From Maritalea mediterranea (lineage in GTDB: Bacteria > Pseudomonadota > Alphaproteobacteria > Rhizobiales > Devosiaceae): a stretch of 64,000 nucleotides of DNA. Shown piece after piece: positions 38,684 to 48,198 of this stretch. The stretch spans positions 62,001 to 126,000 of the forward strand of contig NZ_JAKGTI010000002.1 of assembly GCF_021568695.1 (NCBI RefSeq), in the 5' to 3' direction. The stretch's first letter is position 1. Each line of letters opens with the position of its first letter. The notes beneath the pieces were generated by a model. That model searched no databases. It was not told where the DNA came from and saw nothing but the letters and a program-made list of their open reading frames with translations. Position numbers and translations under genes: made by a program.

Positions 38684-40057
38684 TTAACTCACCTTACGGT
38701 CATTTGAGTTCCGTTGATCAAATTGCGAATCAAGCTCGCGCTCATTTCCCGCCCCGACATATTGTTGGTCATCGCGCTGCGAAGGCAGCACACGCCGCTC
38801 AGGCTTGCCCTGCTTAAACCATTTATTGCGCCGCAAAAACCGCCCGCCTAGGGCAAAATACTCAAGGAATGCCGGTTTCAAATCATCCCAAACAAAACTG
38901 TCTGACACCTCAACACCGCGCATGCACCGCACCAAATGCTGGACCGTTTCGCCAATGGCGAAAAAGGGCAAAAACCGGTTAGGCCGACTGTCGTCTTCGA
39001 TATAGTGGATCATAGACAACATGAGATTTCGGCCCACAACACCTGTGCGATATTCACGTTTGAAGCTGCCGCGCCCAGACGGCAGATGGACATCGAGCAA
39101 CATGGCTGGAAAATCTACACCCAAGGCAAGCGGCAAAGGCATTGATCCCCAAGGGCGCGCATTGACTTCCAAGAGCACCCATTTGCCGGTGTCCGCTGAC
39201 CGCCGGAATTCATACATGGCCACGCCATTTAGCTTCACAGCCTCCGTGAGGCGAGTGACGGCCGTAAGCATTTTTTCGTCCAGCTCTTCACTAATACGGA
39301 CTGAGCTCGATCCGCCACCCGGCTTCTCGGTAAGCCGTTTATGTTGAAAAGCTGCAAGAATGCTACCATTGCGCGCGGCAACTGAAACACCTAGGCCCTC
39401 GGCTGCCCCCTGCTGTGGAAAGACCTGCTCGACAAAATAGACGTCCTCATCTTCAATAGCGGCCAGAGCTTCGATCAGCGCTTCGCGGGTGGCAATCGCC
39501 ACAACATCGCCACGCACCTCCAGGCTCTGGACAGAATATGATCTGCGCGCCTTCAACATAAGCGGCAATCCATACCGCGCGATCAATTCGTCTGCATCCG
39601 CCCCCGGAGCAACCGCCTCACCAGGCGCAACAGCCACCTCCAGCTCAGTGGCCAAGCTACGGGTTTCAATCTTATCGAAAAAACGTGCCATCGCCATTTC
39701 ACCGGGATGGGCCACTTTAAAGCCTTCCAGTTGATCACGCTGGGCAAATAACGGCAGCAATGACCGTTCGCAACACGGGATCACAAGATCAAAATTATGC
39801 GCCTTGTTGAGGCCGCGCATCGAGCTGAGCCAGCTCTTCGTCCAACTCCCGACACGGGGCAAGTAATGGACTTTTCGAATATACTTGGAGGTCAAAGCTG
39901 GCGCGTGCCAATCAAATGGTGCGGCATGAACTTCAACACCCTGCCGCCCCAAAGATCGGGCGCAAGCCAAAAAGGCACGCATGTCGTCGCCAATCAGCAG
40001 CACTCGCCGATGAGTCTGGGCCTCATTGTTTGATACTTGCTTTGTCACGTCCCGCAC
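38684..40057 (-). CDS. ATP-grasp carboxylate-amine ligase-like protein
   Basis: 457 aa. The N-terminal preATP-grasp part (RRVLLIGDDMRAFLACARSL, about residues 18-37) is followed by the ATP-grasp core: LPLMLKARRSYSV (about 164-176), VYFVEQVFPQQGAAE, and the metal-binding W-V-L-L-E-V-N-A-R-P-W-G (about 312-323). Such enzymes join a carboxylate and an amine or thiol via acyl-phosphate. The C-terminal 60 residues are basic and polar. GTG start (40057) with AAAGG upstream; a GTG two codons on is possible. Paired with the flippase, so a cell-envelope glycan modification is a plausible role. Confidence 0.82.
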   Translation of the reverse strand: MRDVTKQVSNNEAQTHRRVLLIGDDMRAFLACARSLGRQGVEVHAAPFDWHAPALTSKYIRKVHYLPRVGSWTKSWLSSMRGLNKAHNFDLVIPCCERSLLPLFAQRDQLEGFKVAHPGEMAMARFFDKIETRSLATELEVAVAPGEAVAPGADADELIARYGLPLMLKARRSYSVQSLEVRGDVVAIATREALIEALAAIEDEDVYFVEQVFPQQGAAEGLGVSVAARNGSILAAFQHKRLTEKPGGGSSSVRISEELDEKMLTAVTRLTEAVKLNGVAMYEFRRSADTGKWVLLEVNARPWGSMPLPLALGVDFPAMLLDVHLPSGRGSFKREYRTGVVGRNLMLSMIHYIEDDSRPNRFLPFFAIGETVQHLVRCMRGVEVSDSFVWDDLKPAFLEYFALGGRFLRRNKWFKQGKPERRVLPSQRDDQQYVGAGNERELDSQFDQRNSNDRKVS

Positions 40058-40373
40058 ACCTTACCTTTCGCACTTTCACCTAAGCCACAATTTGGTTAAA
40101 CAAATTACAAATTTAAAAATGAATTGGTTTCCAGCGTGGCGTAATGCAGGCACGTCGGTGTCATAACACAGTTACAAACTACACCTTCATGACGAGAAAC
40201 GCATTAAAAGTTGATTGTTAAGGTTAAGAGGGAGCCACCCCAAATTGCGCACCTTAATTGCCTGACAATAAAAGCTTTTTTTGAGGACTTAATCCAACAA
40301 TGTTGCGACGGATCGCAAGCAATCCCTGAGTGGATTCACTCAACTACTGCAGGACATTTAAAGGGGGAAAAAC
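40058..40373. other. Non-coding interval between the ATP-grasp gene and tRNA-Thr
   Basis: 316 AT-rich bases with no credible gene. The segment 40080-40130 (TTGGTTAAAC and following A/T-rich bases) probably carries the ATP-grasp/flippase promoter on the minus strand; no exact boxes were fixed. Confidence 0.35.
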
Positions 40374-40449
40374 TGGTGCCGGCTGAGAGACTTGAACTCC
40401 CGACCCACTGATTACAAATCAGTTGCTCTACCAACTGAGCTAAGCCGGC
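40374..40449 (-). tRNA. trnT: tRNA-Thr (anticodon TGT)
   Basis: The reverse strand starts GCCGGCTTAGCTCAGTTGG; acceptor GCCGGCT pairs with AGCCGGC. The anticodon loop TTTGTAA gives TGT. Discriminator A with encoded CCA (40376-40374). Confidence 0.97.
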
Positions 40450-40458
40450 TCCGCGCGC

Positions 40459-40487
40459 TTGCTAGCACCCAATTTTGTTTTGCGCAA
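40459..40487 (-). promoter_or_regulatory. Candidate tRNA-Thr promoter
   Basis: Minus-strand TTGCGC (40487-40482), 17 bases, TAGCAA (40464-40459), ending 9 bases before the tRNA. The spacing is ideal but the boxes are weak. Confidence 0.35.
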
Positions 40488-40619
40488 GCCTGATTTTTGA
40501 AAAATTTCCCAAAATTTCCGACCACCTGAACAAACCTTGGCTTTTTCTCTGAATGAGGCTTTCACATCCCGCCCCGAGTGTGCAATCTATACCCAACCGC
40601 ATTGGCAAGGATAACAAGC

Positions 40620-41396
40620 GTGCCGCAAAAAAAGTTCGAGAAAATTTGCTTTATCTCCAATGGCTCTGACCAGTCCAAGGCAGCGCTGCAAGAGCTTGTG
40701 GTGCTTTATGGCAATTGCGAATTCGATGAGGCCGACATTATCGTTGCCCTTGGCGGTGATGGGTTAATGCTGGAAACGCTGCACCGTGTGATGGATCGCG
40801 GCATACCGGTCTATGGCATGAATTTCGGCTCCATCGGTTTTTTGATGAACGAATATCGCGTGGAAGATTTGCGCGACCGGTTACATGCCGCCGAACAAAG
40901 CGACATACACCCTTTGCGGATGCGGGTTGTCGATAAGGACGGGGCAACACATGAGGCCCTGGCACTCAACGAAGTCTCCCTGCTGCGTGCATCCTATCAG
41001 GCGGCCAAGCTGCAAATTCTAATTGACGGCAAAACGCGTCTCGATGAACTGGTGTGCGATGGCATATTGGTAGCGACGCCTGCTGGATCCACCGCCTACA
41101 ATTTGTCAGCGCACGGCCCTATCCTACCTATCGATTCACCGCTTCTTGCCCTCACGCCCATTTCGCCCTTTCGACCCCGGCGCTGGCGCGGGGCCATCTT
41201 GCCAAACAGGGCCGAAGTGACGCTTATACCGCACGAGGTCGACAAACGCCCCGTAAATGCGGTGGCCGACAGCAAGCCTTTCAAGAAAATCACGAAAGTT
41301 TCGATCAAAGAAGACCGCACCCACAAGGTCACACTGCTATTCGATCCCGGTCACAGCCTGGATGAGCGCGTGCTCAACGAACAATTCGGCTATTAG
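40620..41396 (+). CDS. nadK: NAD kinase
   Basis: 258 aa from the GTG at 40620, chosen because AAGGA lies 9 bases upstream and the length then matches alphaproteobacterial NadK; an ATG 14 codons earlier is open but not family-like. Motifs: [13 protein letters not shown] (GGDG, about residues 40-52), LNEVSLLR (about 117-124) and [21 protein letters not shown] (about 147-167). It phosphorylates NAD to NADP with ATP. Monocistronic by layout; a short TTTTTTATTT run follows the stop. Confidence 0.95.
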   Translation: MPQKKFEKICFISNGSDQSKAALQELVVLYGNCEFDEADIIVALGGDGLMLETLHRVMDRGIPVYGMNFGSIGFLMNEYRVEDLRDRLHAAEQSDIHPLRMRVVDKDGATHEALALNEVSLLRASYQAAKLQILIDGKTRLDELVCDGILVATPAGSTAYNLSAHGPILPIDSPLLALTPISPFRPRRWRGAILPNRAEVTLIPHEVDKRPVNAVADSKPFKKITKVSIKEDRTHKVTLLFDPGHSLDERVLNEQFGY

Positions 41397-41407
41397 GCCT
41401 TTTTTAT

Positions 41408-42616
41408 TTAAGCTGCAGGCAACGCGAGTGCTTCACCGCGCAATTGCGTAACCGACAACCGAGCCTCTTGAGGCACTTGATCGCAGAACGTTGCCATAAC
41501 GCCCCTCGCCGCGTTGCGGGCGAGAGTGACATTCATTTCATTCAAATAGGCGAAAATCGCCTCCAGCGCCTCAGGCACATCCCCGTCATACTCATCAATA
41601 AGCGCTGAGATCAATTGCGACACAACGAAATGCCGTGCCGCTTGATCTATGGCGAGATTATGAGGGCGCGCCAAAAGCACCAGGCGACACATAAGGTTGC
41701 CGATAGGCGCATCGAATCCGGCTTTGTGGAAAAGCGCATGCATGCCCCGGCGAGAGCCTTTGCCCAGCGTGGCGGCGACACGAACCTGCGGCACTTTGGC
41801 CAACTGCCCCAAACACGCGGCAAAAAAACTGTGACGCCCATACAAATAGGCATTGATCAACAAGCGCGGCGTCAACCGCTCGCTTTCGATCAGCGCTTCA
41901 ATATAGGCGTGGGCACTTTGGCCCTGCGAATCGTTGCCGATATGTGTGGTGGCATCATCCACCAAATCTCGCATCATGCGCTTTAAACGCGCCGGTTGTA
42001 TGGCCCCCTTAACAAACCGTGTCCGAGCCAGATCCTCTGCAATCTGCTCAGTCAGCAAATAACGACCTGCGGCAGGCAGAACTGGTTGGGCCAACAATAA
42101 GCCACGCATTTCTGAATCATCCGCCCAGCGATCACACAGTTCCAGCAGACTTGCTTCAGACAAATGCGCATCTTGGCTTTCGATCAAACGCCGATCCACT
42201 TGTTTATTCTGCTTGGCCAACAATGCAGCCGTGAGTTTTGGCGATAAATCCTGACGACCTGCAATTGATAGCAATACGGGCTCATCCGCGGCCTTCGCCA
42301 AAACGTTCAAATCCGCCTCGCGCAAAACAGGCGAATATTGCACCACAGCTGTTGCGATTATCGGATCATCCTGCACCAAAGCAAACATTACCGGACGTGG
42401 CGCGTGCACCGAGCGCAGCAATTCATAAGCAAGGGCGGCCCGCACCTTGACGCTGGTATCATCCAGAAAACTCAACACCGCCGCATATAGCGCTGCATGT
42501 TCATCGGCTGGCCCGTCATGATCCAAATAGGCCCGCGCAGCAATACGCGCCGCCTGCCCGCGCTCTTCAGCATGGGGAGACTGTGAAAGATCAAGATAAT
42601 CTTGATAAGCAAGCAC
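41408..42616 (-). CDS. DUF2336 domain-containing protein
   Basis: 402 aa from a GTG start (AAGGG upstream). Helical-repeat protein: residues 1-150 resemble HEAT/LRV repeats (DTSVKVRAALAYELL, ADEPVLLSIAGRQDL), and the C-terminal 200 residues carry the conserved DUF2336 part (LTPRLLINAYLYGRHSFFAA). The family is largely alphaproteobacterial and of unknown function; a scaffolding role is a guess. Separated by about 90 bases from the lytic transglycosylase gene upstream on the same strand. Confidence 0.8.
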   Translation of the reverse strand: MLAYQDYLDLSQSPHAEERGQAARIAARAYLDHDGPADEHAALYAAVLSFLDDTSVKVRAALAYELLRSVHAPRPVMFALVQDDPIIATAVVQYSPVLREADLNVLAKAADEPVLLSIAGRQDLSPKLTAALLAKQNKQVDRRLIESQDAHLSEASLLELCDRWADDSEMRGLLLAQPVLPAAGRYLLTEQIAEDLARTRFVKGAIQPARLKRMMRDLVDDATTHIGNDSQGQSAHAYIEALIESERLTPRLLINAYLYGRHSFFAACLGQLAKVPQVRVAATLGKGSRRGMHALFHKAGFDAPIGNLMCRLVLLARPHNLAIDQAARHFVVSQLISALIDEYDGDVPEALEAIFAYLNEMNVTLARNAARGVMATFCDQVPQEARLSVTQLRGEALALPAA

Positions 42617-42709
42617 GCGATTTACCCTTGTGACTCAAATCTTGAGACCAACCTAGCGTGCAAGAATTAAAGAAGCGTTCACCATAAATCGGGTGGCGAG
42701 TGACCGAAC

Positions 42710-43531
42710 TCATTTCTTATATAAAGAACTGAAAAAACTCTGTTTCTTAGCGCCGCTATCCGCGTCATCCGTTTGATAGCTGTTGGAAGGAACACCGGTC
42801 GGCCGATAAAGCGATTCAAATGGATTCACCAAGCTCGCGGGCTGGCGCACGGCAAATGGCCCTTTATTATCCAGCGCCATTTGTTGCGCCGCGAACTGGG
42901 TTGCCGCAGCCTGATCCGCATTTTCCGGCGCATGATGACGCACCAACACCTGATACACCTCTTTAATCGTTCGGGGCTGATCCCCTTTATAAAAAATCGA
43001 TCGATTGGCGCGCGCCTGCGGGCCAAAATGATCTGCGGCTATGGCGTTGGGCTGCTCCAGCCCTAATTCAAACAGTTTTTCCGCGCCGCCTGCCCCCAAA
43101 AAGTGCGCAATATAAAGCTCACCAGGGCTGGGCATACGACCAAACTTGTCCTTTAAATAGTCGCCATTGCGGCGGGTGAAGGCGGCCGCAAGATCGGCAG
43201 CCATCTCCGGGTCTTCGCGCAACGCAAGAATACGGGATTTTTCCTGCGGGTTGATCACCTCATAGCCACGATCAGAACGCCTGATCTTATTGGCCAGATC
43301 ACCATAACCCAACTTCGGCCCCTCTTCTTTGATCACCTCCAGCCAGGTGCCTTCCAAAAACTGGAACAGACCAACCGCTGAGGAGGTTGCTGCCTTGGCC
43401 TCAGGATCTAGTGAGCTTTCGCGCATCGCCGTTTGCAGCAAATAACCAAAATCCACACCATTTTTGTCCCCCGCGCGGGTCAGCGCTCGGGTCAATTCTG
43501 GCGAAAGGCTATTCGGGTCGATGGTGGGCAC
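42710..43531 (-). CDS. Lytic transglycosylase-like (SLT domain) protein
   Basis: 273 aa from a GTG start behind GCGAGGG. The SLT domain has the catalytic Glu in MRESSLDPEAKA (about residues 36-47), SSAVGLFQFLEGTW (about 50-63) and the C-terminal FLGAGGAEKLFEL typical of phage-like or flagellar muramidases. No clear signal peptide is visible at the N-terminus, so export might be by another route or the enzyme might act in an envelope machine. The C-terminal 70 residues are low-complexity. Confidence 0.82.
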   Translation of the reverse strand: MPTIDPNSLSPELTRALTRAGDKNGVDFGYLLQTAMRESSLDPEAKAATSSAVGLFQFLEGTWLEVIKEEGPKLGYGDLANKIRRSDRGYEVINPQEKSRILALREDPEMAADLAAAFTRRNGDYLKDKFGRMPSPGELYIAHFLGAGGAEKLFELGLEQPNAIAADHFGPQARANRSIFYKGDQPRTIKEVYQVLVRHHAPENADQAAATQFAAQQMALDNKGPFAVRQPASLVNPFESLYRPTGVPSNSYQTDDADSGAKKQSFFSSLYKK

Positions 43532-43595
43532 AAAACCCTCGCAACTTTTTGATTGTTAAGGTGTTAGAGTAGCAAATTTTGACGCGTTTGCCCAA

Positions 43596-44174
43596 CTATT
43601 CATGCCAGTAGCTCACCACATCGCGCAGTTTCGGCCTGTCGCGCTCTTGCGGCGGCACCTCTGGCGTACCGATATGGACAAAGCCCACAAACTGCTCCCC
43701 TTCGTGTGCGCCAAGCATGGTTGCCGCCTCGTGATCAAAGCTGAACCAACGAGTAACCCAATGGGCGGCATAGCCGTGCGCGTGCGCTGCATGTACCAGG
43801 TTAAAGCACACGCAGCCCGCAGAAAGAAGCTGTTCAAGCTCCGGCACTTTCGGATGGGACTGAGGCCGCGCCAACACGCCGATGGTCACTGGTGCGGGCA
43901 AAAAGCGTTTCCGCTCGACATCCAGCATTTCTGCATCCGCTTCAGGATGTTTGGCCTGCCAAATTTTCGCCAGCTTCTCACCAACAGTTTCACGCATTGC
44001 ACCCTGATAAACCACCATCCGCCAGGGCGCGATTTTGCCGTGATCTGGGACGCGGATACCAATTTCCATAATCTGATCCAGCTCTGCCACTGTCGGGCCC
44101 GGACTGGACAGAAAAGGAGCTGTTACAGAACGGCGGGTTTTCAGATACTCAATGAGCGAGTCGTGTTGCGTCAT
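43596..44174 (-). CDS. Nitroreductase family protein
   Basis: 192 aa. FMN-binding family features: an N-terminal LKTRRSVTAPFLSSPGP (Arg pair contacting FMN phosphate), RVPDHGKIAPWRMVVYQG (about residues 41-58), and GYAAHWVTRW followed by GEQFVGFVHIGTP near the end. Closest in layout to the short YdjA-type subgroup. It reduces nitro- or quinone-like compounds with NAD(P)H; the physiological substrate is unknown. Ribosome binding site AAAGGA. Confidence 0.9.
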   Translation of the reverse strand: MTQHDSLIEYLKTRRSVTAPFLSSPGPTVAELDQIMEIGIRVPDHGKIAPWRMVVYQGAMRETVGEKLAKIWQAKHPEADAEMLDVERKRFLPAPVTIGVLARPQSHPKVPELEQLLSAGCVCFNLVHAAHAHGYAAHWVTRWFSFDHEAATMLGAHEGEQFVGFVHIGTPEVPPQERDRPKLRDVVSYWHE

Positions 44175-44297
44175 CAGTCAGTCCTTTATTGTGCATTTTT
44201 TCTAACCAATTTAACCAATTGCACTTATGTCATAGCTAATGCACATTCTGAATACGCATTGCCAAAATTTGAACCAAATCTAAGCTAAAGTGCACCT

Positions 44298-45266
44298 ATG
44301 GTCATCACAAATCGCCCGTCTCGTTTATTGGCAGCTTTTATTGCCCTCTCGCTCAGCCTTGGTGGCATTGCCGCTTACGCGCAGGAAAGCGCCCCCGTGC
44401 CACCACCGCGGCCCCCAGAGCAAGGCGGCAACCCCGAAAACGCGCCCGCGACTTCGGTTGACCCGGAGGAAGCGACGCCAGCAATAACCCGCACACCGCC
44501 GACCCCTGGCAAACCACAGCCGGTAACAATCGCCGCCAAAGTGGCCGAGGATGGCGACATCATCCCGCAAGGCATTATTTGGCGAATCTTTAGCACAACA
44601 CCCAACGAACAGGGTGAGTTGGAATTGCTCGACAAAACGGACGAAACCCCAGCTGTTTTCAGCCTTTCACCGGGACAATATGTGGTCCATGCTGCCTATG
44701 GCCTGGCGCAGGCATCCGACACAGTCACCGTGGAACCCGGCCCGAATCAATTGGACATCATTTTGGATGTTGGCGGGTTAAAACTAAACGCCGCGATCTC
44801 AGGCGATATCGACATCCCGGATCGGTTTGTCCGTTTTAATGTGCACACCCGCGATGCCGAGGGACAATCTGTGCTGGTCGCCCGCGCCGTTCAGCCTGAC
44901 CAAACATTGCACCTCAACTCAGGCACCTATTCTGTCACCTCCTATTTCGGCAATGTAAACGCCACGGCAAAAGCAGACCTGCAAGTTAGCCCCGGGCAAC
45001 TCACAGAAGCCACTCTCTATCACAAGGCCGCGCAAGTCACTTTCAAACTGGTCTCCGAGCCGGGTGGCGAAGCCATTGCCGACACCAGCTGGATTGTCAA
45101 ATCCCTAGCGGGTGAAACCGTTTATGAGGAAGCAACAGCTTTCCCGGCAACTGTGTTGGCGCAAGGCGAATATATTTTGTTGGCGAAACTTGGCGATCGC
45201 GTTTTCAACCGAGAATTTGAAGTATTGCCCGGATTGCCGCGCGAAATCGAGATCATCACCGAATAG
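44298..45266 (+). CDS. Exported protein with Pro-rich linker and three beta-sandwich-like repeats
   Basis: 322 aa. Signal peptide to about residue 29 (AYA-QES); Pro-rich disordered linker (33-75, PPPRPPEQGG). Then follow three repeats of about 80 aa, each with an I-x-W/F strand, an L/F-x-L-S/N-P/S-G-x-Y-x-V turn (LSPGQYVVHAAYG, LNSGTYSVTSYFG, LAQGEYILLAKLG), and a closing V-x-P-G-x strand. These resemble Ig-like or transthyretin-like sandwiches. No catalytic motif. Probably periplasmic or surface adhesin/scaffold; function unknown. Followed after 67 bases by another exported protein. Confidence 0.72.
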   Translation: MVITNRPSRLLAAFIALSLSLGGIAAYAQESAPVPPPRPPEQGGNPENAPATSVDPEEATPAITRTPPTPGKPQPVTIAAKVAEDGDIIPQGIIWRIFSTTPNEQGELELLDKTDETPAVFSLSPGQYVVHAAYGLAQASDTVTVEPGPNQLDIILDVGGLKLNAAISGDIDIPDRFVRFNVHTRDAEGQSVLVARAVQPDQTLHLNSGTYSVTSYFGNVNATAKADLQVSPGQLTEATLYHKAAQVTFKLVSEPGGEAIADTSWIVKSLAGETVYEEATAFPATVLAQGEYILLAKLGDRVFNREFEVLPGLPREIEIITE

Positions 45267-45333
45267 GCCCGCGCAATTAACTAATCTAATTGAGGAGCAA
45301 GCGCGTAGATAACCCAACACAATGGAGTTACCT

Positions 45334-45843
45334 ATGCGCACCTTATCGCTAACTTTTGCAGCCCTTTTGTCGCTATTTATCACAGCCAATACCGCTCTTG
45401 CTCAGCAGTTCCCAAATATCAGCGCCAAAGATCTGAATGGGCGCAGCGTCAATCTACCTGCAGATTTTAATGCCAACCGCTCGCTCCTGTTTATCGCATT
45501 CGAACAGGAACAACAGGCTCAGGTGAACACGTGGCTGCCCTTTGCCCAGCAGCTGGAAAATGCGGGGCAAGCCAAATTCTACGAACTTCCCGTTCTGCCT
45601 TCAGCGTTGCGCTTGATTGGTGGTGCAATTGAAAACGGCATGCGGTCGGGCATCCCGTCTCAGGCGACCCGCGCGAAAACCCTCACGCTTTACACCAATG
45701 TAACGCGTTTTCGCAAAAATTTAGGACTAGGTGGAAAAAATCAAATCTATGCTGTGGTCATTGACCGGCAAGGCCGCGTATTGGCCGTGCAAAGCGGCGC
45801 ATATTCATCAGCCAAAGCCAATCAAATACGCGCCGCTCTTTAA
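45334..45843 (+). CDS. Exported thioredoxin-fold protein without CXXC
   Basis: 169 aa from the ATG at 45334, chosen because GGAG lies 6 bases upstream (an ATG at 45322 overlaps that site). Signal peptide to about residue 24 (ALA-QQF). The start of the mature part, FPNISAKDLNGRSVNLPADF, and the later NQIYAVVIDRQGRVLAVQSG resemble TlpA/peroxiredoxin or ATP10-type thioredoxin folds. The mature chain contains no Cys, so it cannot be a redox thioredoxin. Likely cotranscribed with the preceding exported protein. Confidence 0.7.
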   Translation: MRTLSLTFAALLSLFITANTALAQQFPNISAKDLNGRSVNLPADFNANRSLLFIAFEQEQQAQVNTWLPFAQQLENAGQAKFYELPVLPSALRLIGGAIENGMRSGIPSQATRAKTLTLYTNVTRFRKNLGLGGKNQIYAVVIDRQGRVLAVQSGAYSSAKANQIRAAL

Positions 45844-45844
45844 T

Positions 45845-47803
45845 CTATTTCAAGTCAGGAGGTGTGGCTTCCGCCGCTAAAGAAGCAACCGCTTCATCAA
45901 CGCTCACGACCTTCTGGCCTTTTTCGCCAAGGCGACGAATGGAAACGGTCCCCTCTTCGGCTTCCCGCTCGCCAAGCACCAGAATGGCGGGCACTTTCTG
46001 GGTGGAGTGTTCCCGCACCTTATAGTTGATCTTTTCGTTGCGGAAATCCGTCTCGACCCGCAAGCCAGCCGCTTTCAGCTTTTCCACGACCTTCATGGCC
46101 GCTGGATCAACGTCAGAAATGATGGTTGCAACCACCGCCTGTACTGGCGCCAGCCACATGGGCATCCGGCCCGCATGGTTCTCGATCAAAATGCCGATAA
46201 AGCGCTCAAGCGAACCCAAAATAGCGCGGTGAAGCATCACGGGCCGTTGGCGAGAGCCATCCTCCGCGATGTAAGACGCATCCAAACGCTCGGGCAAAAC
46301 AAAGTCGAGCTGCAAGGTGCCGCACTGCCAGGAGCGGCCAATAGCATCCTTCAAATGGAACTCCAGTTTTGGCCCATAAAAGGCGCCCTCACCCTCGGCG
46401 ATTTCGAACTCTCGACCAGTCTGGCGCAGGGCGTCACCTAGCCCTTTCTCAGCCTGATCCCAAGTTTCATCGGTGCCTGCACGCGTATCAGGGCGTGTCG
46501 CCAAAAGGATTTTCACCTCGGTAAAGCCCATGTCCTCATAAATGGAATCGAGCAATGCACAAAAGGCCTCGGTTTCTGAAGTGATTTGATCTTCCCGACA
46601 GAATACGTGCCCATCATCCTGAGTCATTTGACGCACGCGCATCAGCCCGTGCAACGCCCCATGCGCCTCATTCCGGTGACAACAGCCAAACTCAGCGAAG
46701 CGCAGCGGCAGATCGCGATAGGATTTGATGCCCTGATTGAACACCTGAATGTGCGCCGGACAGTTCATGGGCTTCAACGCCATCAATTTGGCTTCGGGGT
46801 CTACTTCCAGCTGGTCGGCGTCAGATGAAAACTCAAGATCCGGCACCACAAACATGTCCTCACGGAATTTACTCCAGTGGCCTGACTTTTCCCAAAGTTT
46901 GCTGTCCATCAGCTGCGGGGTTTTAATCTCTTTATAGCCTGCAGCGTTCACCTTGCGGCGAATATAGCTTTCCATCTGATTATAGATGTTAAAACCCTTT
47001 GGATGCCAGAACACTGAGCCCTGCGCCTCTTCCTGCAAATGGAACAGGTCCAGCTCTTTGCCCAACTTCCGGTGGTCACGCTTTTCCGCTTCCTCGATCA
47101 TGTGCAAATAGGCTTTAAGCTGCTTTGGGTTGGCCCAGGCGGTGCCATAAATGCGCGACAACATCTTATTGTTGCTGTCCCCGCGCCAATAGGCTCCGGC
47201 CACCTTGGTCAGCTTAAACGCCATGCCCACATCTTTAGTGCTGCGCATGTGTGGACCACGGCACAAGTCAAACCATTGACCTTGCTTATAAATCTTCAAA
47301 TCTTCATCGCCGGGAATGGCGTCGATCAATTCAACTTTGTAATCTTCGCCCTTGGCCGCAAAAACCCGTTTGGCTTCTTCTCGATCCCAAACTTCCTTGG
47401 TGAACTCAGCGCCGCGCTCTATGATTTGAGCCATCTTTTTCTCAATGGCCTCAAAATCCTGCTCGGTAAAATGCTGATCGCGGGCAAAGTCGTAATAAAA
47501 GCCATTCTCGATTACGGGGCCAATGGTCACCTGAGTGTCTGGCCACAATTCCTGCACCGCTTCCGCCAGCACGTGCGCACAATCGTGACGGATCAGCTCC
47601 AATGCCGCCTCGTCATCACGCTGCACAAACTCAATGGCGCAATCTTCATTCAACGGGTCGGACAAATCGGACAATTCGCCATCGATACGCATGGCCACAG
47701 TTTTCTTGGCCAACGACTTGGAAATGGACTCAACGATGGTGGTGCCGGTGGTACCCCGAGGATATTCTCGAATTGCACCATCAGGAAACGACACATTGAC
47801 CAT
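45845..47803 (-). CDS. thrS: Threonyl-tRNA synthetase
   Basis: 652 aa from the ATG at 47803 ([20 protein letters not shown] upstream). The open frame extends to 47926 but those codons lie in the yidD 3' region and do not fit. Domains: TGS (1-60), editing domain with [16 protein letters not shown] (HxxxH zinc/editing region, about residues 75-90), catalytic core with class II motif 2 and zinc ligands in [10 protein letters not shown], and an anticodon-binding domain at the C-terminus. Charges tRNA-Thr. Confidence 0.97.
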   Translation of the reverse strand: MVNVSFPDGAIREYPRGTTGTTIVESISKSLAKKTVAMRIDGELSDLSDPLNEDCAIEFVQRDDEAALELIRHDCAHVLAEAVQELWPDTQVTIGPVIENGFYYDFARDQHFTEQDFEAIEKKMAQIIERGAEFTKEVWDREEAKRVFAAKGEDYKVELIDAIPGDEDLKIYKQGQWFDLCRGPHMRSTKDVGMAFKLTKVAGAYWRGDSNNKMLSRIYGTAWANPKQLKAYLHMIEEAEKRDHRKLGKELDLFHLQEEAQGSVFWHPKGFNIYNQMESYIRRKVNAAGYKEIKTPQLMDSKLWEKSGHWSKFREDMFVVPDLEFSSDADQLEVDPEAKLMALKPMNCPAHIQVFNQGIKSYRDLPLRFAEFGCCHRNEAHGALHGLMRVRQMTQDDGHVFCREDQITSETEAFCALLDSIYEDMGFTEVKILLATRPDTRAGTDETWDQAEKGLGDALRQTGREFEIAEGEGAFYGPKLEFHLKDAIGRSWQCGTLQLDFVLPERLDASYIAEDGSRQRPVMLHRAILGSLERFIGILIENHAGRMPMWLAPVQAVVATIISDVDPAAMKVVEKLKAAGLRVETDFRNEKINYKVREHSTQKVPAILVLGEREAEEGTVSIRRLGEKGQKVVSVDEAVASLAAEATPPDLK

Positions 47804-47889
47804 GATCTTTCTCCATTTCATCTCGTCAATCGCCACGCGCACTATTGCGCTGTGGTCCGTCAAAGGGCTTGCTTTAGCATGTTTTGAAA

Positions 47890-48198
47890 TTATTTCCAGC
47901 GCCCAAACCGCCAAGGGGCATACCATTTTGCCTTTTTTGGCAAATTGTCAGGTACAGGATCAAATCCATCCGTGCCACCGGGCCGGCATCGATAGATGCG
48001 CGCTGCCCCCATCCACCCGCCGGGCCAAAAGCCATGTTGTTTGATTGCGAGCAAGGTAAACTCGGAGCAACTTGGCGCGTGCCGACAGGTGCGCCCCATA
48101 AAGGCCGACAAGGTATAACGGTATAGAGTGATCAATCCGATAGCACTCCAGCGAAAGGGAAAATCTAGGATACGCCCGATCCAATGCAACAGCTTCAT
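47890..48198 (-). CDS. yidD: Membrane protein insertion efficiency factor YidD
   Basis: 102 aa. The signature region is [20 protein letters not shown] followed by [20 protein letters not shown] and [17 protein letters not shown]. This small Cys-containing amphipathic protein assists YidC-dependent insertion. Its start overlaps the stop of the scaffold gene (ATGA), so the pair is translationally coupled; thrS follows after 86 bases. Confidence 0.93.
   Translation of the reverse strand: MKLLHWIGRILDFPFRWSAIGLITLYRYTLSAFMGRTCRHAPSCSEFTLLAIKQHGFWPGGWMGAARIYRCRPGGTDGFDPVPDNLPKKAKWYAPWRFGRWK

Noticed and set aside
40096-40227. Clustered TTAA motifs near the ATP-grasp and tRNA-Thr genes as CtrA sites
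   Set aside because: The spacings are 13, 10 and 2 bases rather than 7, so they do not fit the CtrA consensus.
40211-40411. Plus-strand frame ending PAERLELPTH
   Set aside because: The C-terminal peptide is the translation of the reverse strand of tRNA-Thr, a frequent false ORF.
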